From Cryptosporangium aurantiacum (GTDB lineage: Bacteria > Actinomycetota > Actinomycetes > Mycobacteriales > Cryptosporangiaceae), in contig NZ_FRCS01000024.1 of the NCBI RefSeq assembly GCF_900143005.1, positions 27,779 through 91,778 of the forward strand: 64,000 nucleotides of DNA. The letters are read 5' to 3'. Of the stretch, positions 1 through 8,804 are shown piece after piece. The translations under genes were made by a program, and so were the position numbers. The notes under the pieces are model-generated. The model did not search any database. It had not been told where the DNA came from and worked only from the letters and a program-made list of their open reading frames with translations. How positions within the stretch are numbered: the first letter of the stretch is position 1; each line of letters begins with the position of its first letter.

Positions 1-1
1 G

Positions 2-1048
2 GTCATGGCGGGCCTGCGGGTGGCGGTCGTGGCCTGCGACGACGCGGGCAACGTCGACCTTTCCGACCTGCGGGCCAAGATCGATGCGCACCGGGACGAC
101 CTCGCGGCGCTGATGGTCACTTACCCGTCGACGCACGGCGTCTACGAGGAGACGATCACCGAGGTCTGCGCGCTGGTGCACGACGCCGGCGGCCAGGTGT
201 ACGTCGACGGTGCGAACCTCAACGCGCTGCTCGGGTTCGCGAAGCCCGGCAAGTTCGGCGCCGACGTGAGCCACCTGAACCTGCACAAGACGTTCTGCAT
301 CCCGCACGGCGGTGGCGGGCCGGGCATCGGCCCGGTCGCGGTCCGGTCGCACCTCGCGCCGTACCTCCCGAACCACCCGCTGCGTGCGGACGCCGGGCCC
401 GCGACCGGACCGGGCCCGGTGTCGGCGGCGCCGTGGGGCTCGGCGGGCATCCTGCCGGTGCCGTGGGTCTACCTGCGGCTGATGGGCGCCGAAGGGCTGG
501 TCGCGGCGACCGGTGCGGCGGTGCTCGCGGCGAACTACGTCGCGGCGCGGCTGCGGGACCACTTCCCGGTGCTGTACGCGGGTACCGGCGGCCTGGTCGC
601 GCACGAGTGCATCCTCGACCTCCGTCCGCTGACGAAGAGCACCGGAGTCACCGTGGACGACGTCGCGAAGCGGCTGATCGACTACGGCTTCCACGCGCCG
701 ACGATGTCGTTCCCGGTCGCCGGCACGCTGATGGTGGAGCCGACCGAGTCCGAGGACCTGGCCGAGCTCGACCGGTTCTGCGACGCGATGATCGCGATCC
801 GGGCGGAGATCGCCTCGGTCGCGGACGGGACCTGGCCCGCCGACGACAACCCGCTGGTCAACGCGCCGCACACCGCGACGATGGTGACGGGGGAGTGGGA
901 GCACCCGTACGCCCGGGATCTCGGGGCGTACCCGGCGGGCCGGACCGCCGACAAGTACTGGCCGCCGGTGCGCCGCATCGACGGCGCCTTCGGCGACCGA
1001 AACCTCGTGTGCTCGTGCCCTGCACCCGAGGCGTTCGCCACCACCTGA
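2..1048 (+). CDS. gcvP: Glycine dehydrogenase (decarboxylating), C-terminal part; 5' end outside window
   Basis: This is the PLP-dependent P-protein of the glycine cleavage system, which decarboxylates glycine and passes the aminomethyl group to the lipoyl H-protein. The reading frame is already open at the first base, so the gene is cut by the window edge and the visible 348 codons are only its C-terminal part. The segment [18 protein letters not shown] carries the PLP-binding lysine and the glycine-rich loop typical of the family. [11 protein letters not shown] and the ending ([19 protein letters not shown]) are also characteristic of the C-terminal half. A strong hairpin follows directly, so it is the last gene of its transcript here. 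The identification is secure; nothing can be said about the start. Confidence 0.95.
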   Translation, partial: VMAGLRVAVVACDDAGNVDLSDLRAKIDAHRDDLAALMVTYPSTHGVYEETITEVCALVHDAGGQVYVDGANLNALLGFAKPGKFGADVSHLNLHKTFCIPHGGGGPGIGPVAVRSHLAPYLPNHPLRADAGPATGPGPVSAAPWGSAGILPVPWVYLRLMGAEGLVAATGAAVLAANYVAARLRDHFPVLYAGTGGLVAHECILDLRPLTKSTGVTVDDVAKRLIDYGFHAPTMSFPVAGTLMVEPTESEDLAELDRFCDAMIAIRAEIASVADGTWPADDNPLVNAPHTATMVTGEWEHPYARDLGAYPAGRTADKYWPPVRRIDGAFGDRNLVCSCPAPEAFATT

Positions 1049-1081
1049 CGGCGTGCGCGGCTTCCCACGTTCGCGAGGAGC

Positions 1082-1121
1082 GGACCCGTTCGGGCGGGCT
1101 ATGACTCGCCCGAACGGGTCC
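1082..1121 (+). terminator. Terminator hairpin downstream of gcvP
   Basis: A perfect 15-bp inverted repeat (GGACCCGTTCGGGCG and its complement) encloses a 10-nt loop and starts 33 nt after the gcvP stop. There is no T-tract, as is common in high-GC actinobacteria. A further partial copy of the arm (CCGTTCGGGC) lies at about 1139-1148. Confidence 0.8.
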
Positions 1122-1295
1122 ACTCCGACGCGCGACGCCGTTCGGGCATGACGGAGCGCCCGGGCGCGGGGTGCGGCCGGGCGCGGAGGAGAGTGTGGGG
1201 CAGCGAGCGCCGGGCCCGACCGGTGGGTCGGGCGGGGCGGCTGCTGGGTGGCGGAGCGGGCCGCCGATGGATCGTCGGGCGAGCCGCGTGGTCAG

Positions 1296-1493
1296 CTACG
1301 CGGCGGCGTGAGCCGGTTCTGGACGGCAGGGGTCGACGCAGCGGCCGTCCGGAAGGAGCTCACCGGTGTCCTCGAACACGATCACGCCGTTGCAGAGCAG
1401 GCTCCAACCCTGGACGGGGTGGGCTGCGAGGATCGTCGCGGCGTCCCGGTCAGGGGCATCGTAGGAAGGACACTGCGGCTGATGCGGGCACAT
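1296..1493 (-). CDS. DUF5999 family small protein
   Basis: This 65-residue protein of unknown function belongs to a family found in actinobacteria. It opens with CPHQPQCPSYDAPDRDAA and continues with a HPVQGWSLLCNGVIVFEDTG core, which is the recognisable signature. Three cysteines and a histidine near the N-terminus could bind metal, but this is inference. The longer frame to 1571 was rejected: family members start at MC-H-P-C and a GGAGA ribosome site lies just upstream of the ATG at 1493. It faces gcvP convergently and is divergent from the pabB-like gene. Confidence 0.8.
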   Translation of the reverse strand: MCPHQPQCPSYDAPDRDAATILAAHPVQGWSLLCNGVIVFEDTGELLPDGRCVDPCRPEPAHAAA

Positions 1494-1697
1494 CGAAGGG
1501 TCTCCGGTCAGGGTGAACTGGTGGATCTCATGGGTTGGTCGAAACTCTGGGTCATGCCGTGGAGCAATCATGCGGGGTCTTCCCGTGGTGGTGCGGGTGG
1601 TGCACGTGGTACTCAGGGGCTCATCGTCGAGTCTGTGTCTTCCCTCACATCATCGTCCCTCACCGCAACTCCGAATATCGCCCGGATGGGTTGAGTT

Positions 1698-3131
1698 GTG
1701 GGCAACGAATTGAAAACATCTCCCGTTCTGCCTCGCGGTTGGGGATATCGCGAGCGAAACAGACTGGAATGGCGGATTTCCGACGGGGGAGATCCCGCAG
1801 AGTTGATCGAAAGCGCGCTGGCCGAGGCCGACCTGCCCGCTCGCAACCTGTGTGATCTGCGTCATTTCGATGCCCCTAACGATGCCACGCCGGATGGGGT
1901 AACGAGGGACCGGGACACCCCATTCCAGCCGGTGGAATCTTTTCCCTGTCCGGACGACCCCGAGCCCGGCCGAACGGTGGGTGCGGCGGTCCTGATCTCG
2001 GCTGCGGCGGGCGCCGCGATGGTGGGTGCCCCGCTCGGTCCGGCCACTCCGGCGCCCGAGGTCCCGGACGTCGTCCTGGTATTTCACGAGGCCGTACGGC
2101 TCGACGACGACGCCCCGCCGGACGTGCCGCGCCCCGCGGACGGGTGGCAGGTCGGGCCGTGGGTGTCGTCCTGGCGACCGGGGCAGCACCGGGCCGCGGT
2201 GGCCGCCGCACGGGAGGCGATCGCCCGCGGCGACGTCTACCAGGTGAACATCGTCGGGCACGCGTCCGCGCCGTACCTCGGTGACCCGGACGCCGCGCTC
2301 GCCGCGGTCGCCGGGCTGCCCGGAGCGGCCTGGGCCGGCCGCATCGGCGGTGCCGGATGGGCGGTCGCCAGCGGGTCACCGGAGTGCCTGGTGACGGTCG
2401 CCGACGGGCGCGTGGTGACCCGGCCGATCAAGGGCACGGGTCCGCGGACGGAGGCCGGGCGGGCGGCACTGCTGGCGTCGACGAAGGAGCGTGCCGAGCA
2501 CGTCATGATCGTCGATCTGGCCCGCAACGACCTGGGCCGGATCGCCACCACGGGCTCGGTGACCGTCGAGGAACTGTTCGCCGTGCGGCCGTGGAGCGGG
2601 CTGTGGCAGGCCGAGTCGACGGTGACCGCGCAGCTGCGCCCGGGCGTCGGGATCGCGGAGTTGCTGCGGGCGCTGTGTCCCGGCGCGTCGGTGACCGGGG
2701 CGCCGAAGCGGGCCGCGATCGACGTGCTGTCGGCGCTGGAGCCGGTGGGGCGAGGGCCGGCGATGGGGGCGCTGGGGTACGTGTCCCGCGCCGCGATCGA
2801 GCTGGGGCTCACGATCCGGACGGTGGCGGCCGTGTCCGGCGGCGGTGACGGCGGTGACGCGGGGAACGCGGGCGGAAGGGCCGCGGGCCCCCCGGGCGGC
2901 GGTGACGCGGGGAACGCGGGCGGAAGGGCCTCGGGTGCCCCCGGCGGCGGCGACCCGACGGACGCCGGGACGTTGCACCTGTGGGCCGGGGGCGGCATCA
3001 CCTGGTCCAGCGTTCCGGACGACGAGGTGGCCGAGGCCGCGGCCAAGGCGGCACCGCTCGATGCGGCTCTCCGCGGAGTGGGCCAGGCGCTGGAGCCGGC
3101 CTCTGCCGGGCGTCGATATCGATCGTCGTAA
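1698..3131 (+). CDS. pabB: Aminodeoxychorismate synthase component I-like (chorismate-binding) protein
   Basis: This chorismate-utilising enzyme (anthranilate synthase I / PabB family) probably makes 4-amino-4-deoxychorismate for folate or a specialised product. The C-terminal catalytic domain is clear: GDVYQVNI, SGSPECLV, RPIKGTGPR, the helix ERAEHVMIVDLARNDLGRI and SVTGAPKRAAI are all PabB/TrpE motifs. The N-terminal 130 residues are short and poorly conserved, and the first 200 bp are noticeably less GC-rich. No clear ribosome site precedes the GTG at 1698, so the start is uncertain. A glycine-rich linker of about 45 residues interrupts the last strands near residues 383-428. PabB is favoured over TrpE because no trp genes are nearby. 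Confidence 0.75.
   Translation: MGNELKTSPVLPRGWGYRERNRLEWRISDGGDPAELIESALAEADLPARNLCDLRHFDAPNDATPDGVTRDRDTPFQPVESFPCPDDPEPGRTVGAAVLISAAAGAAMVGAPLGPATPAPEVPDVVLVFHEAVRLDDDAPPDVPRPADGWQVGPWVSSWRPGQHRAAVAAAREAIARGDVYQVNIVGHASAPYLGDPDAALAAVAGLPGAAWAGRIGGAGWAVASGSPECLVTVADGRVVTRPIKGTGPRTEAGRAALLASTKERAEHVMIVDLARNDLGRIATTGSVTVEELFAVRPWSGLWQAESTVTAQLRPGVGIAELLRALCPGASVTGAPKRAAIDVLSALEPVGRGPAMGALGYVSRAAIELGLTIRTVAAVSGGGDGGDAGNAGGRAAGPPGGGDAGNAGGRASGAPGGGDPTDAGTLHLWAGGGITWSSVPDDEVAEAAAKAAPLDAALRGVGQALEPASAGRRYRSS
2850..2945 (+). repeat. 48-bp tandem repeat encoding a Gly-rich linker in the pabB-like gene
   Basis: Two 48-bp units each encode a 16-residue block of the form GGDAGNAGGRA-x-G-x-P-G. The first 33 bp of both copies are identical (2850-2882 and 2898-2930). 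A partial unit follows (GGD). The repeat is in frame and lies between the last conserved segments of the chorismate-binding fold. Confidence 0.85.
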
Positions 3132-3133
3132 CG

Positions 3134-3162
3134 GGTCGGCCGGGGGAGAACCCCGGCCGACC
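3134..3162. terminator. Bidirectional terminator between pabB-like and VWA genes
   Basis: A perfect 12-bp stem (GGTCGGCCGGGG and complement) with a 5-nt loop lies 3 bp after the pabB-like stop and 15 bp from the stop of the convergent gene. It can serve both transcripts. Confidence 0.75.
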
Positions 3163-3177
3163 GCGGCGGGGCCGAAC

Positions 3178-5010
3178 CTAGTTCGGCGGCGACTCACCGA
3201 GGATCGTGGCGAGCCAGAGACGCTCGAGGTCGTCGGCGTCCTTGGCCTTGTACGACTTGCCGCCGGTGGCGGACGAGATCTCCGACAGCTCCTTCTCGTC
3301 GACGCTGTCGCCGAGGCCGAGCGTGATCACCTGGACCGGCCGGTCGGGCTGGGCGGTGTCGCGTAAGCGGTTGAGCAGCTCGCTGCGGCTGATCCCGTTG
3401 TCGTCCTGGTTCCGGCCGTCGGTGAGCACGACGACGAGGTTCAGCTGCCGGGGCTGCCAGTTCTTCTGCATGTACTGGTAGGCGGCCAGCACCGTGTCGT
3501 AGAGGCCGGTGTTGCCGCCGGGCTGCAGGGCCAGCACCTTCTCGATGCCGAGCTCGCGGAACGGCCGCCCGGTGGCCTTGTCGGTCGATCCGGCGCGGGT
3601 CAGCGGCATCACCTGACGCCAGTCCTGGCTGCCCACGAGGTTCGTGGAGAACTGCCAGAGCCCGACCCGCGAGTCGTCGTCGAACAGCGAGATCGCCTTG
3701 ATCGCGGCCTCCTGGACGACTTGCATCCGGGTCTTGTCGCCGAGCTTCTCGACCATCGACCCGGACGTGTCGACAACCGCGAGGAACGTCGTGGTGCGCT
3801 CCAGCGCGGTCCAGTAGACGACCGTGCGATCGACGGTCGCCGCCGACCCGACCTCACGGGCGACCGCCCCGATCTGGTCGGAGAAGCCGAGCTCGCCGAG
3901 CGTGTTCGCGGCGTAGCGCGTGGACCGGTCAGGGGTGCGGAAGCCCGCGTCGCCGTAGGCCTGCTGGGCCTCGCCGGTCTGCAGGTACTCCAGGAAGCCG
4001 TTCGCGACCTTCTGGCGGAACGAGTCGACCCAGCTGGCGTTCAGCGGGAGGTACGGGTAGTCCGCGAAGACCGTGCCCTCGCCGGGGTAGACCGGGACCA
4101 GCTTCACGCGCGGGGTCGACGCGTTGTAGGTCGCGATGTCGTGCTCCAGCGACGGGAACGCGCTGATCGTCCGGATCGCGGCGTCCTCGTTCGCGGTGTT
4201 CTTCAGCTTCGTGTACCAGCCGGAGCTGTCCGGCTGGCGGTCGGTCACCGAGCGGCTGAACACCAGCAGCGCCTTCGCCTCGTCGAGCGAGATCTTGTTG
4301 TCGCCGTTGCGGTCGGAGATCGGCACCAGGCTGAGCAGACCGGCCGTCGAGGTGGTCGGCTCGCTCATGCCGAGCTTGATGTCGCCCCACTCGGGGTGGC
4401 CGAAGTTCTTCCAGGTCTGGTTGCGGAAGTGCAGGCCGACGAAGTCCGACCAGGAGATCTGCTTGCTGGGCCAGCCGAGCGCCTCGGCCATCGGCCGCGG
4501 CACGGCCATGACGACCGGCGAGGTGGCGACGCTGGCGCGGTCACCGGAGACGAGCGGCGCGGCGTTCTCCCGGCGAGCGGCGGAGAGGATCCAGCTGCTC
4601 GAGTCGGGCATCCAGACGTCCGGGCGGGTGACCTCGTCGTCGGTCTTCTCCCAGTCCGGGCTCAGCGCGGCGGCGACGTCCCGGGACGCTTCGCCGGTGA
4701 CCTGGATCCGCGCGCACCGGCCGTCGACCGACGGCTTGCCGTCCTCCCAGGAGCTCGCCAGCTTGCTGACGACGTCCACCTGGTCGGGCGAGGTCACGAC
4801 GCTGAGCGTGGTCGGGGTGCCGTCGCAGCCGGCGCGGGCCGCGACCACGTAGCCCGCGGTCACGCCGCTGAAGACCAGTACCGCGACGACGGCCGCCACC
4901 ATCCACGGCGCCACCGGGCCGGTGCGACGGCGAGGGGCCTGCGCGGCGGCCTCGGCCTCGAGTTCCTTCCGGCGCGATGCCTGGAGGCGTCGGTGCCGCC
5001 CGGTTGCCAT
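3178..5010 (-). CDS. Membrane-anchored substrate-binding / von Willebrand factor A protein with an EF-hand-like loop
   Basis: The 610-residue protein has a basic N-terminus, one membrane anchor (about residues 33-58), an extracellular region resembling a periplasmic solute-binding protein (about 65-395) and a C-terminal VWA domain (about 405-605). The VWA metal-ion site is intact: DTSGS at D414-S418 gives the MIDAS DxSxS. Inside the binding-protein part, residues 233-244 read DRNGDNKISLDE, a good match to a 12-residue EF-hand calcium loop (D1, N3, D5, S9, E12), followed by a helical stretch. The ligand is unknown; a surface adhesion or sensing role is inference. A GGAGGG ribosome site supports the ATG at 5010. 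Confidence 0.8.
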   Translation of the reverse strand: MATGRHRRLQASRRKELEAEAAAQAPRRRTGPVAPWMVAAVVAVLVFSGVTAGYVVAARAGCDGTPTTLSVVTSPDQVDVVSKLASSWEDGKPSVDGRCARIQVTGEASRDVAAALSPDWEKTDDEVTRPDVWMPDSSSWILSAARRENAAPLVSGDRASVATSPVVMAVPRPMAEALGWPSKQISWSDFVGLHFRNQTWKNFGHPEWGDIKLGMSEPTTSTAGLLSLVPISDRNGDNKISLDEAKALLVFSRSVTDRQPDSSGWYTKLKNTANEDAAIRTISAFPSLEHDIATYNASTPRVKLVPVYPGEGTVFADYPYLPLNASWVDSFRQKVANGFLEYLQTGEAQQAYGDAGFRTPDRSTRYAANTLGELGFSDQIGAVAREVGSAATVDRTVVYWTALERTTTFLAVVDTSGSMVEKLGDKTRMQVVQEAAIKAISLFDDDSRVGLWQFSTNLVGSQDWRQVMPLTRAGSTDKATGRPFRELGIEKVLALQPGGNTGLYDTVLAAYQYMQKNWQPRQLNLVVVLTDGRNQDDNGISRSELLNRLRDTAQPDRPVQVITLGLGDSVDEKELSEISSATGGKSYKAKDADDLERLWLATILGESPPN

Positions 5011-5323
5011 TCTGCTGCCCTCCGATTCGCCCGGCCGTGGAGCGGGGCGGCCGGGCCTGCCTACCCGCGGCGGAGTCTACGCATCGGTAGCTTTACTGGC
5101 AGTGCTGACGCAGAGAACACTGCGAAGACTTCGGAACGCAATTCACAGGTAACGCTCTGTATTATTTTCGGCTGATGATTTCGTGCGTGGGTCACGCGGA
5201 GGTCACGGTTTTCGGGATCAGCGGGGGGAATGGCGCGATAGCGGACGCAGTTAATGCGAATTTCCGCCACTCGCGGTTATCCACGGTTAATCTTCCGGCG
5301 TGATCGAGGAACGGGGTGGTGCG
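5011..5323. other. Divergent intergenic region with 5'UTR hairpin
   Basis: This non-coding stretch separates the divergent VWA protein and lipoprotein genes and must hold both promoters. A 9-bp inverted repeat (GCCCGGCCG, 5029-5037, with its complement at 5048-5056) lies in the leader of the VWA gene. The part from about 5090 to 5290 is much richer in A+T than its surroundings. No gene is recognised. Confidence 0.5.
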
Positions 5324-5893
5324 ATGCGTGCTGCCCGGGTAGCACGGGCCGTTGTCGCTCTGAGCCTCGGGGTGGCCGCGCTGGTGGGGTGTGCCAATTC
5401 CGATTCTTCGTCCGGTTCGGTGATCGAGCCGTCGTCTGCCCCGTCGAGCGCGAAGCTGACGCCGCCCGCCCCCGACGCCGAGGCTGCCGCCCACGACAAG
5501 GCGGGCGCGGCGGCGTTCACCGAGTACTGGTTCGCCGTGCTCAGCTACGGCATCCAGACCGGTGAGGTCGAGCTGCTGCGCAAGGTGTCCGACCCCGCGT
5601 GCACGGCGTGCACCGGAGCGATCGGCGTCATCCAGGAGAACTACAACGACGGTGGTTCGCTGCAGGGCGGCGTCTACACCGTGCGCGAGGCGAACACGAT
5701 CGAGGACTTCGCCGGCGAGGTGATGACGGTCGCGGTCGCCTACGACCGGAGCCCGCGGTACGGCACCAGCCCGCTGGGGGTGCCCCGCGGCCGGCTCGAC
5801 GGCAAGAGCTTCGCCGACTGCGACGTCCGGGTGCTGTGGACGTCGAGCGGATGGAAGGTCCGCGGGATCAACGCGTCCGAGCAGCTGATCTGA
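5324..5893 (+). CDS. DUF6318-like secreted lipoprotein
   Basis: This is a 189-residue lipoprotein with an n-region MRAARVAR, a hydrophobic core and the lipobox LVGC, giving an acylated cysteine near residue 23. The mature part begins with a Ser/Pro-rich spacer and then a domain with the motif FTEYWFAVLSYG and a CTAC cysteine pair, as in actinobacterial DUF6318 proteins. The function of the family is unknown. A GTG at 5300 would add eight residues before the signal peptide; the ATG at 5324 gives a standard lipoprotein start. It converges with the OmpA-like gene with only 9 bp between stops. Confidence 0.75.
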   Translation: MRAARVARAVVALSLGVAALVGCANSDSSSGSVIEPSSAPSSAKLTPPAPDAEAAAHDKAGAAAFTEYWFAVLSYGIQTGEVELLRKVSDPACTACTGAIGVIQENYNDGGSLQGGVYTVREANTIEDFAGEVMTVAVAYDRSPRYGTSPLGVPRGRLDGKSFADCDVRVLWTSSGWKVRGINASEQLI

Positions 5894-5902
5894 CGCCGGG
5901 GC

Positions 5903-7234
5903 TCACGCGGTCGCCTCGCTCGCGTAGCCGAACGTGATCTCGACCCGGCGGTTGCGGGCACGCCCCTCCTCGGTCGTGTTGCCGGCGACCGGCCGGTCCT
6001 CCCCGACGCTGTGCACGTCCGGCCGCGCGGTCGTGTTCGCGGTGAGGTACTCGCAGACCCGGCGGGCCCGGTCCAGAGCGATCTGCCGGTTCGCGTCCGC
6101 TTCGCCGACGTCGTCGGTGCCGCCGGTGCAGGTCACGGTCTTCACGTCGGTCATCCGGGAGCGCAGCGCGTTCAGGTACGGCAGCTCGGACTCCGGGACG
6201 TCCAGCCCGCCGGTCGGGTAGCGGACCGGGCGGGGAGCGGTGACGGTCAGCGCGGTGAGCTGGGTGCTGCCGGTGGCCTCGACCGCCTCGCTCGTATCCG
6301 GTACCCACATCCGGGCCACGATGTCCGCGGTGATCCCTCCCGGACGCCCGGCGAGCCGGCGTCCGGACCGGGTGAGCGTCACGTCGACGACCCGGGTGCC
6401 GACCGCCGGGGTCGCCGCCTCCACGGTGCCGGTGCCGAGCTCGAGGTACTCGTTGCCGACGACCGCGCTCAGCGTCACCGTGCAGCGGGAGACCGCGATC
6501 GGGCCCGCCGTGCAGCCGACCTGGGCGGTGGTGCCCGCGGCGTCGGTCAGCGTGCGCTTCGCGGCCCGCACCATCGGCAACGGCCGGGCGGTGACCATCG
6601 GGGCGTACGTGCCGCGGACGCGTTGCGACGCTGCGTCGGTGAGCTGGTAGTGCACCGGGCGCACCGCTCCCCAGAACATCGTGTCCGGGCGGAACGTGAT
6701 CCGGCCGCTCGCCGGGTCGAGCGAGTACTTGCCCTGGTTCTTGCTGCTGACCTGGGTGACCGGCTCCTCGTTCTCGTCCAGCAGCGTCACCCAGCCGCCG
6801 TCGGGAACCGGCAGCAGAACCGACTGGGTGCCGGGGGCGCTGCTGGTCAGCGTGGTGGGCGGGGTCGTGACCCGGAGCTCAGGGCGGTGGGCTGCGCCCG
6901 CGGCGTCGACGCCGGACGCGGCGATCGTGTGGTCGCCTTCCGCGAGGTCGCTCGGCAGCGTGACCGGGAGGCTGATCAGGCCCGCCGCGTCGGCGAGCGC
7001 GCTGCCGAGCTGGGTCGCGGCCGGGGTCTGCGGGTCGAGCAGGGCCTCGACCGGGCTCGCCGCGCGGAACCCCGTGCCGAGCAGCGTGAGTTGCTGGCCC
7101 GGGACGGCGAGCGAGATCCGGCCGAGCGTGGTGTCGAGCCCGGCCTCGGCCGCTGCGGCGGGGGCGGCCGGCACCAGGGTGGCTGCCGCCGCCAGCAGAA
7201 GCGTTAGCGCTCGTCTTGTGTGTGCTCCGGACAC
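5903..7234 (-). CDS. Secreted protein with C-terminal OmpA-like domain
   Basis: The 443-residue protein starts with a Sec signal peptide (TRRALTLLL followed by Ala-rich h- and c-regions). The centre resembles immunoglobulin-like or bacterial surface repeats. The last 100 residues form an OmpA-like peptidoglycan-associated domain (CTGGTDDVG, ALDRARRVCEYL, GRARNRRVEITFG). Such proteins bind the peptide stem of peptidoglycan, so a wall-attached role is likely. The start was moved to the GTG at 7234 because a GAGGGGG ribosome site lies 6-7 nt upstream and a signal peptide follows at once; the longer frame to 7408 has neither. Confidence 0.8.
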   Translation of the reverse strand: MSGAHTRRALTLLLAAAATLVPAAPAAAAEAGLDTTLGRISLAVPGQQLTLLGTGFRAASPVEALLDPQTPAATQLGSALADAAGLISLPVTLPSDLAEGDHTIAASGVDAAGAAHRPELRVTTPPTTLTSSAPGTQSVLLPVPDGGWVTLLDENEEPVTQVSSKNQGKYSLDPASGRITFRPDTMFWGAVRPVHYQLTDAASQRVRGTYAPMVTARPLPMVRAAKRTLTDAAGTTAQVGCTAGPIAVSRCTVTLSAVVGNEYLELGTGTVEAATPAVGTRVVDVTLTRSGRRLAGRPGGITADIVARMWVPDTSEAVEATGSTQLTALTVTAPRPVRYPTGGLDVPESELPYLNALRSRMTDVKTVTCTGGTDDVGEADANRQIALDRARRVCEYLTANTTARPDVHSVGEDRPVAGNTTEEGRARNRRVEITFGYASEATA

Positions 7235-7484
7235 GTCACGCCCCCTCGGCAGAAAGCTCCCCGAACGGGCAGAACGTAACGTATGTGTGCACAGTGGCGA
7301 GGTATCGCCGGTGTGCTCGGCGGGTACGGGCCGGTTCTGGCGTCCCGATTCCGGCGCGGAAATGTTCCAGAGCGGAAACTCTTCGGATGCCCTGCGGAAA
7401 CGCCGCATCGGCAGGGTAGGTCCTGGCAGCGCACAACCGGCTGTCGCCGGTGCGGCGGCGGCAGCCGGGGCGCGCCGAACGGGA

Positions 7485-7520
7485 GGATCTCGTCGCCACG
7501 GGGCGCCGGCGACGGGATCC
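7485..7520 (-). terminator. Hairpin downstream of the recombinase-like gene
   Basis: A 13-bp stem (GGATCTCGTCGCC pairing with GGCGACGGGATCC, one G-U pair) and a 10-nt loop lie 36-71 nt beyond the stop of the minus-strand gene at 7556. The rest of the 321-bp gap 7235-7555 holds the ribosome site of the OmpA-like gene and no recognisable gene. Confidence 0.55.
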
Positions 7521-7555
7521 TCCCGAGCAGTTTCCGGGGCCCAGCAGCGGCGGAT

Positions 7556-8428
7556 CTACTCCTGCTCCTCCGGGCGGAGGCGGCCCGGCACCCGGGGAAG
7601 TGGCTCGTACCCGGGTTCGCCCGCCAGGTTCACGTTGCAATCCTGCACCGCCCGCTCGTGCGAGCGCCGGATCCCGTTCGGCCGCAACGGCATCCCCGGC
7701 GGACGCCGGACACCGGATCCGTCGTGGTTACCGCGGATCGACACCCACAGCGCCTTCGACCGCGGTGCCATCGTCACCAGCGCCGGACGCACCTCCAGCC
7801 AGTCGCGCAGCGCCGCGAGCGTCGTCCGGGTCAGCGCTGCGGTGCACGGCTCCGGCGACGGCCCCGACCGGGGCGCGGCCGGACGCCAGGTCAGCGTCCC
7901 GGCGGCGAGATCGACGTCGCTGAGCGTCAACGCCGCCATCTCCCCGGTGCGCAGCCCCAACTCCCTGGTCACCGCAGCCATCGCGGCCGCCCGCACCGCA
8001 CCGGCCGAACGAGTGCGGTCGGCGCGGGTCGCCAGGTGCCCCAGCGCCATCCCGGCCGGGACCGGATCCACCCTGGTCAGCGGCGCGGGTCGGGGAACCT
8101 CGTCCGGCACCGGGTCTTCCAGCCCCGCCTGCCGCGCGAGGATCCGCAGGCAACTGCGGCGGACGCTGCGCGTGGCGTCACCGGACGGACGCCCCGCCTC
8201 GCCCCGGCGCCGCAGCGTCCCGGCGTCGGCGGCGGCGAGGAACGGACCGATCAGCGCCGGATCCAGCCAGTCCCGCAGCGTCCGCGGGCGGCGCACCGGC
8301 GGCTCCGCGTCCGCGTACTGCGCCACGAACAGCGACAACTCGCCCGCGACCCAGCGCAACTGCCGCAGCCGAGCCGGGCTACGCCCGACCCCGGCGGCGG
8401 CGACCAGGGCGTCCAGTGACTCCGACAT
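7556..8428 (-). CDS. Degenerate tyrosine recombinase-like protein
   Basis: About 290 residues resemble a phage-integrase fold: an N-terminal helical SAM-like part (about 1-100) and a catalytic-domain-like part containing ELGLRTGEMAALTLSDVDL, which matches the box around the first catalytic arginine (R160). The usual second box (HxLRH) and the catalytic tyrosine near the C-terminus are not visible. The protein ends in an unrelated Pro/Arg-rich tail, so it is unlikely to be an active recombinase. No att site or mobile cargo was seen nearby. The ATG at 8428 was chosen because similarity begins there; an upstream ATG at 8479 is possible and neither has a clear ribosome site. Confidence 0.6.
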   Translation of the reverse strand: MSESLDALVAAAGVGRSPARLRQLRWVAGELSLFVAQYADAEPPVRRPRTLRDWLDPALIGPFLAAADAGTLRRRGEAGRPSGDATRSVRRSCLRILARQAGLEDPVPDEVPRPAPLTRVDPVPAGMALGHLATRADRTRSAGAVRAAAMAAVTRELGLRTGEMAALTLSDVDLAAGTLTWRPAAPRSGPSPEPCTAALTRTTLAALRDWLEVRPALVTMAPRSKALWVSIRGNHDGSGVRRPPGMPLRPNGIRRSHERAVQDCNVNLAGEPGYEPLPRVPGRLRPEEQE

Positions 8429-8540
8429 GGACAAAAAATAACAAGCCCAAACGTCGGACGCCGGGCGACACGCCGTCATGCCGGAGGCCGCCCAGAAAGA
8501 TGTCCACCTCCCGACGTAACAGCCGCGCGGAATACGTCGA

Positions 8541-8804
8541 TCAGTGGCCAGATTTCTCGCGAAGCCGGGTGCGGCGGAGGCGCCCCAGCGCCACCACGCC
8601 GATCCCTACCCAGAGCAGGTTCAGCACCGCCGACGGCCACGCCTGGTGCACGACGCCGTTGAGCGCCAACCCGGCCGAGCCGGCCAGGTTGAGCACCTGG
8701 TAGCGGCCGCTGTGCGGGATCCGACCGAGTGAGAGCAGCGCATAGCCGGCCAGTAACGCGGCGGCCCCCGCCCAGCCGACGATCTCCGCGCCGAGCGTGC
8801 TCAC
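8541..8804 (-). CDS. CBU_0592-like small membrane protein
   Basis: An 87-residue protein with two or three hydrophobic helices (GWAGAAALLAGYALLSLGR, a central YQVLNLAGSAGLALNGVVHQ segment, AVLNLLWVGIGVVAL) ending in a basic tail. The N-x-x-G-S-x-G-L-x-x-N pattern is typical of the small CBU_0592-type membrane family of unknown function. It overlaps the upstream cyclase gene by 4 bp (GTGA) and is probably translated with it. Confidence 0.7.
   Translation of the reverse strand: MSTLGAEIVGWAGAAALLAGYALLSLGRIPHSGRYQVLNLAGSAGLALNGVVHQAWPSAVLNLLWVGIGVVALGRLRRTRLREKSGH

Noticed and set aside
1148..1860. Several plus-strand open frames between gcvP and the pabB-like gene
   Set aside because: They overlap the well-supported DUF5999 gene on the other strand or the pabB-like gene in another frame, and have no domain similarity.
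5277..5285. DnaA-box-like TTATCCACG
   Set aside because: A single 8/9 match; no cluster of boxes, no AT-rich unwinding element and no dnaA/dnaN nearby.
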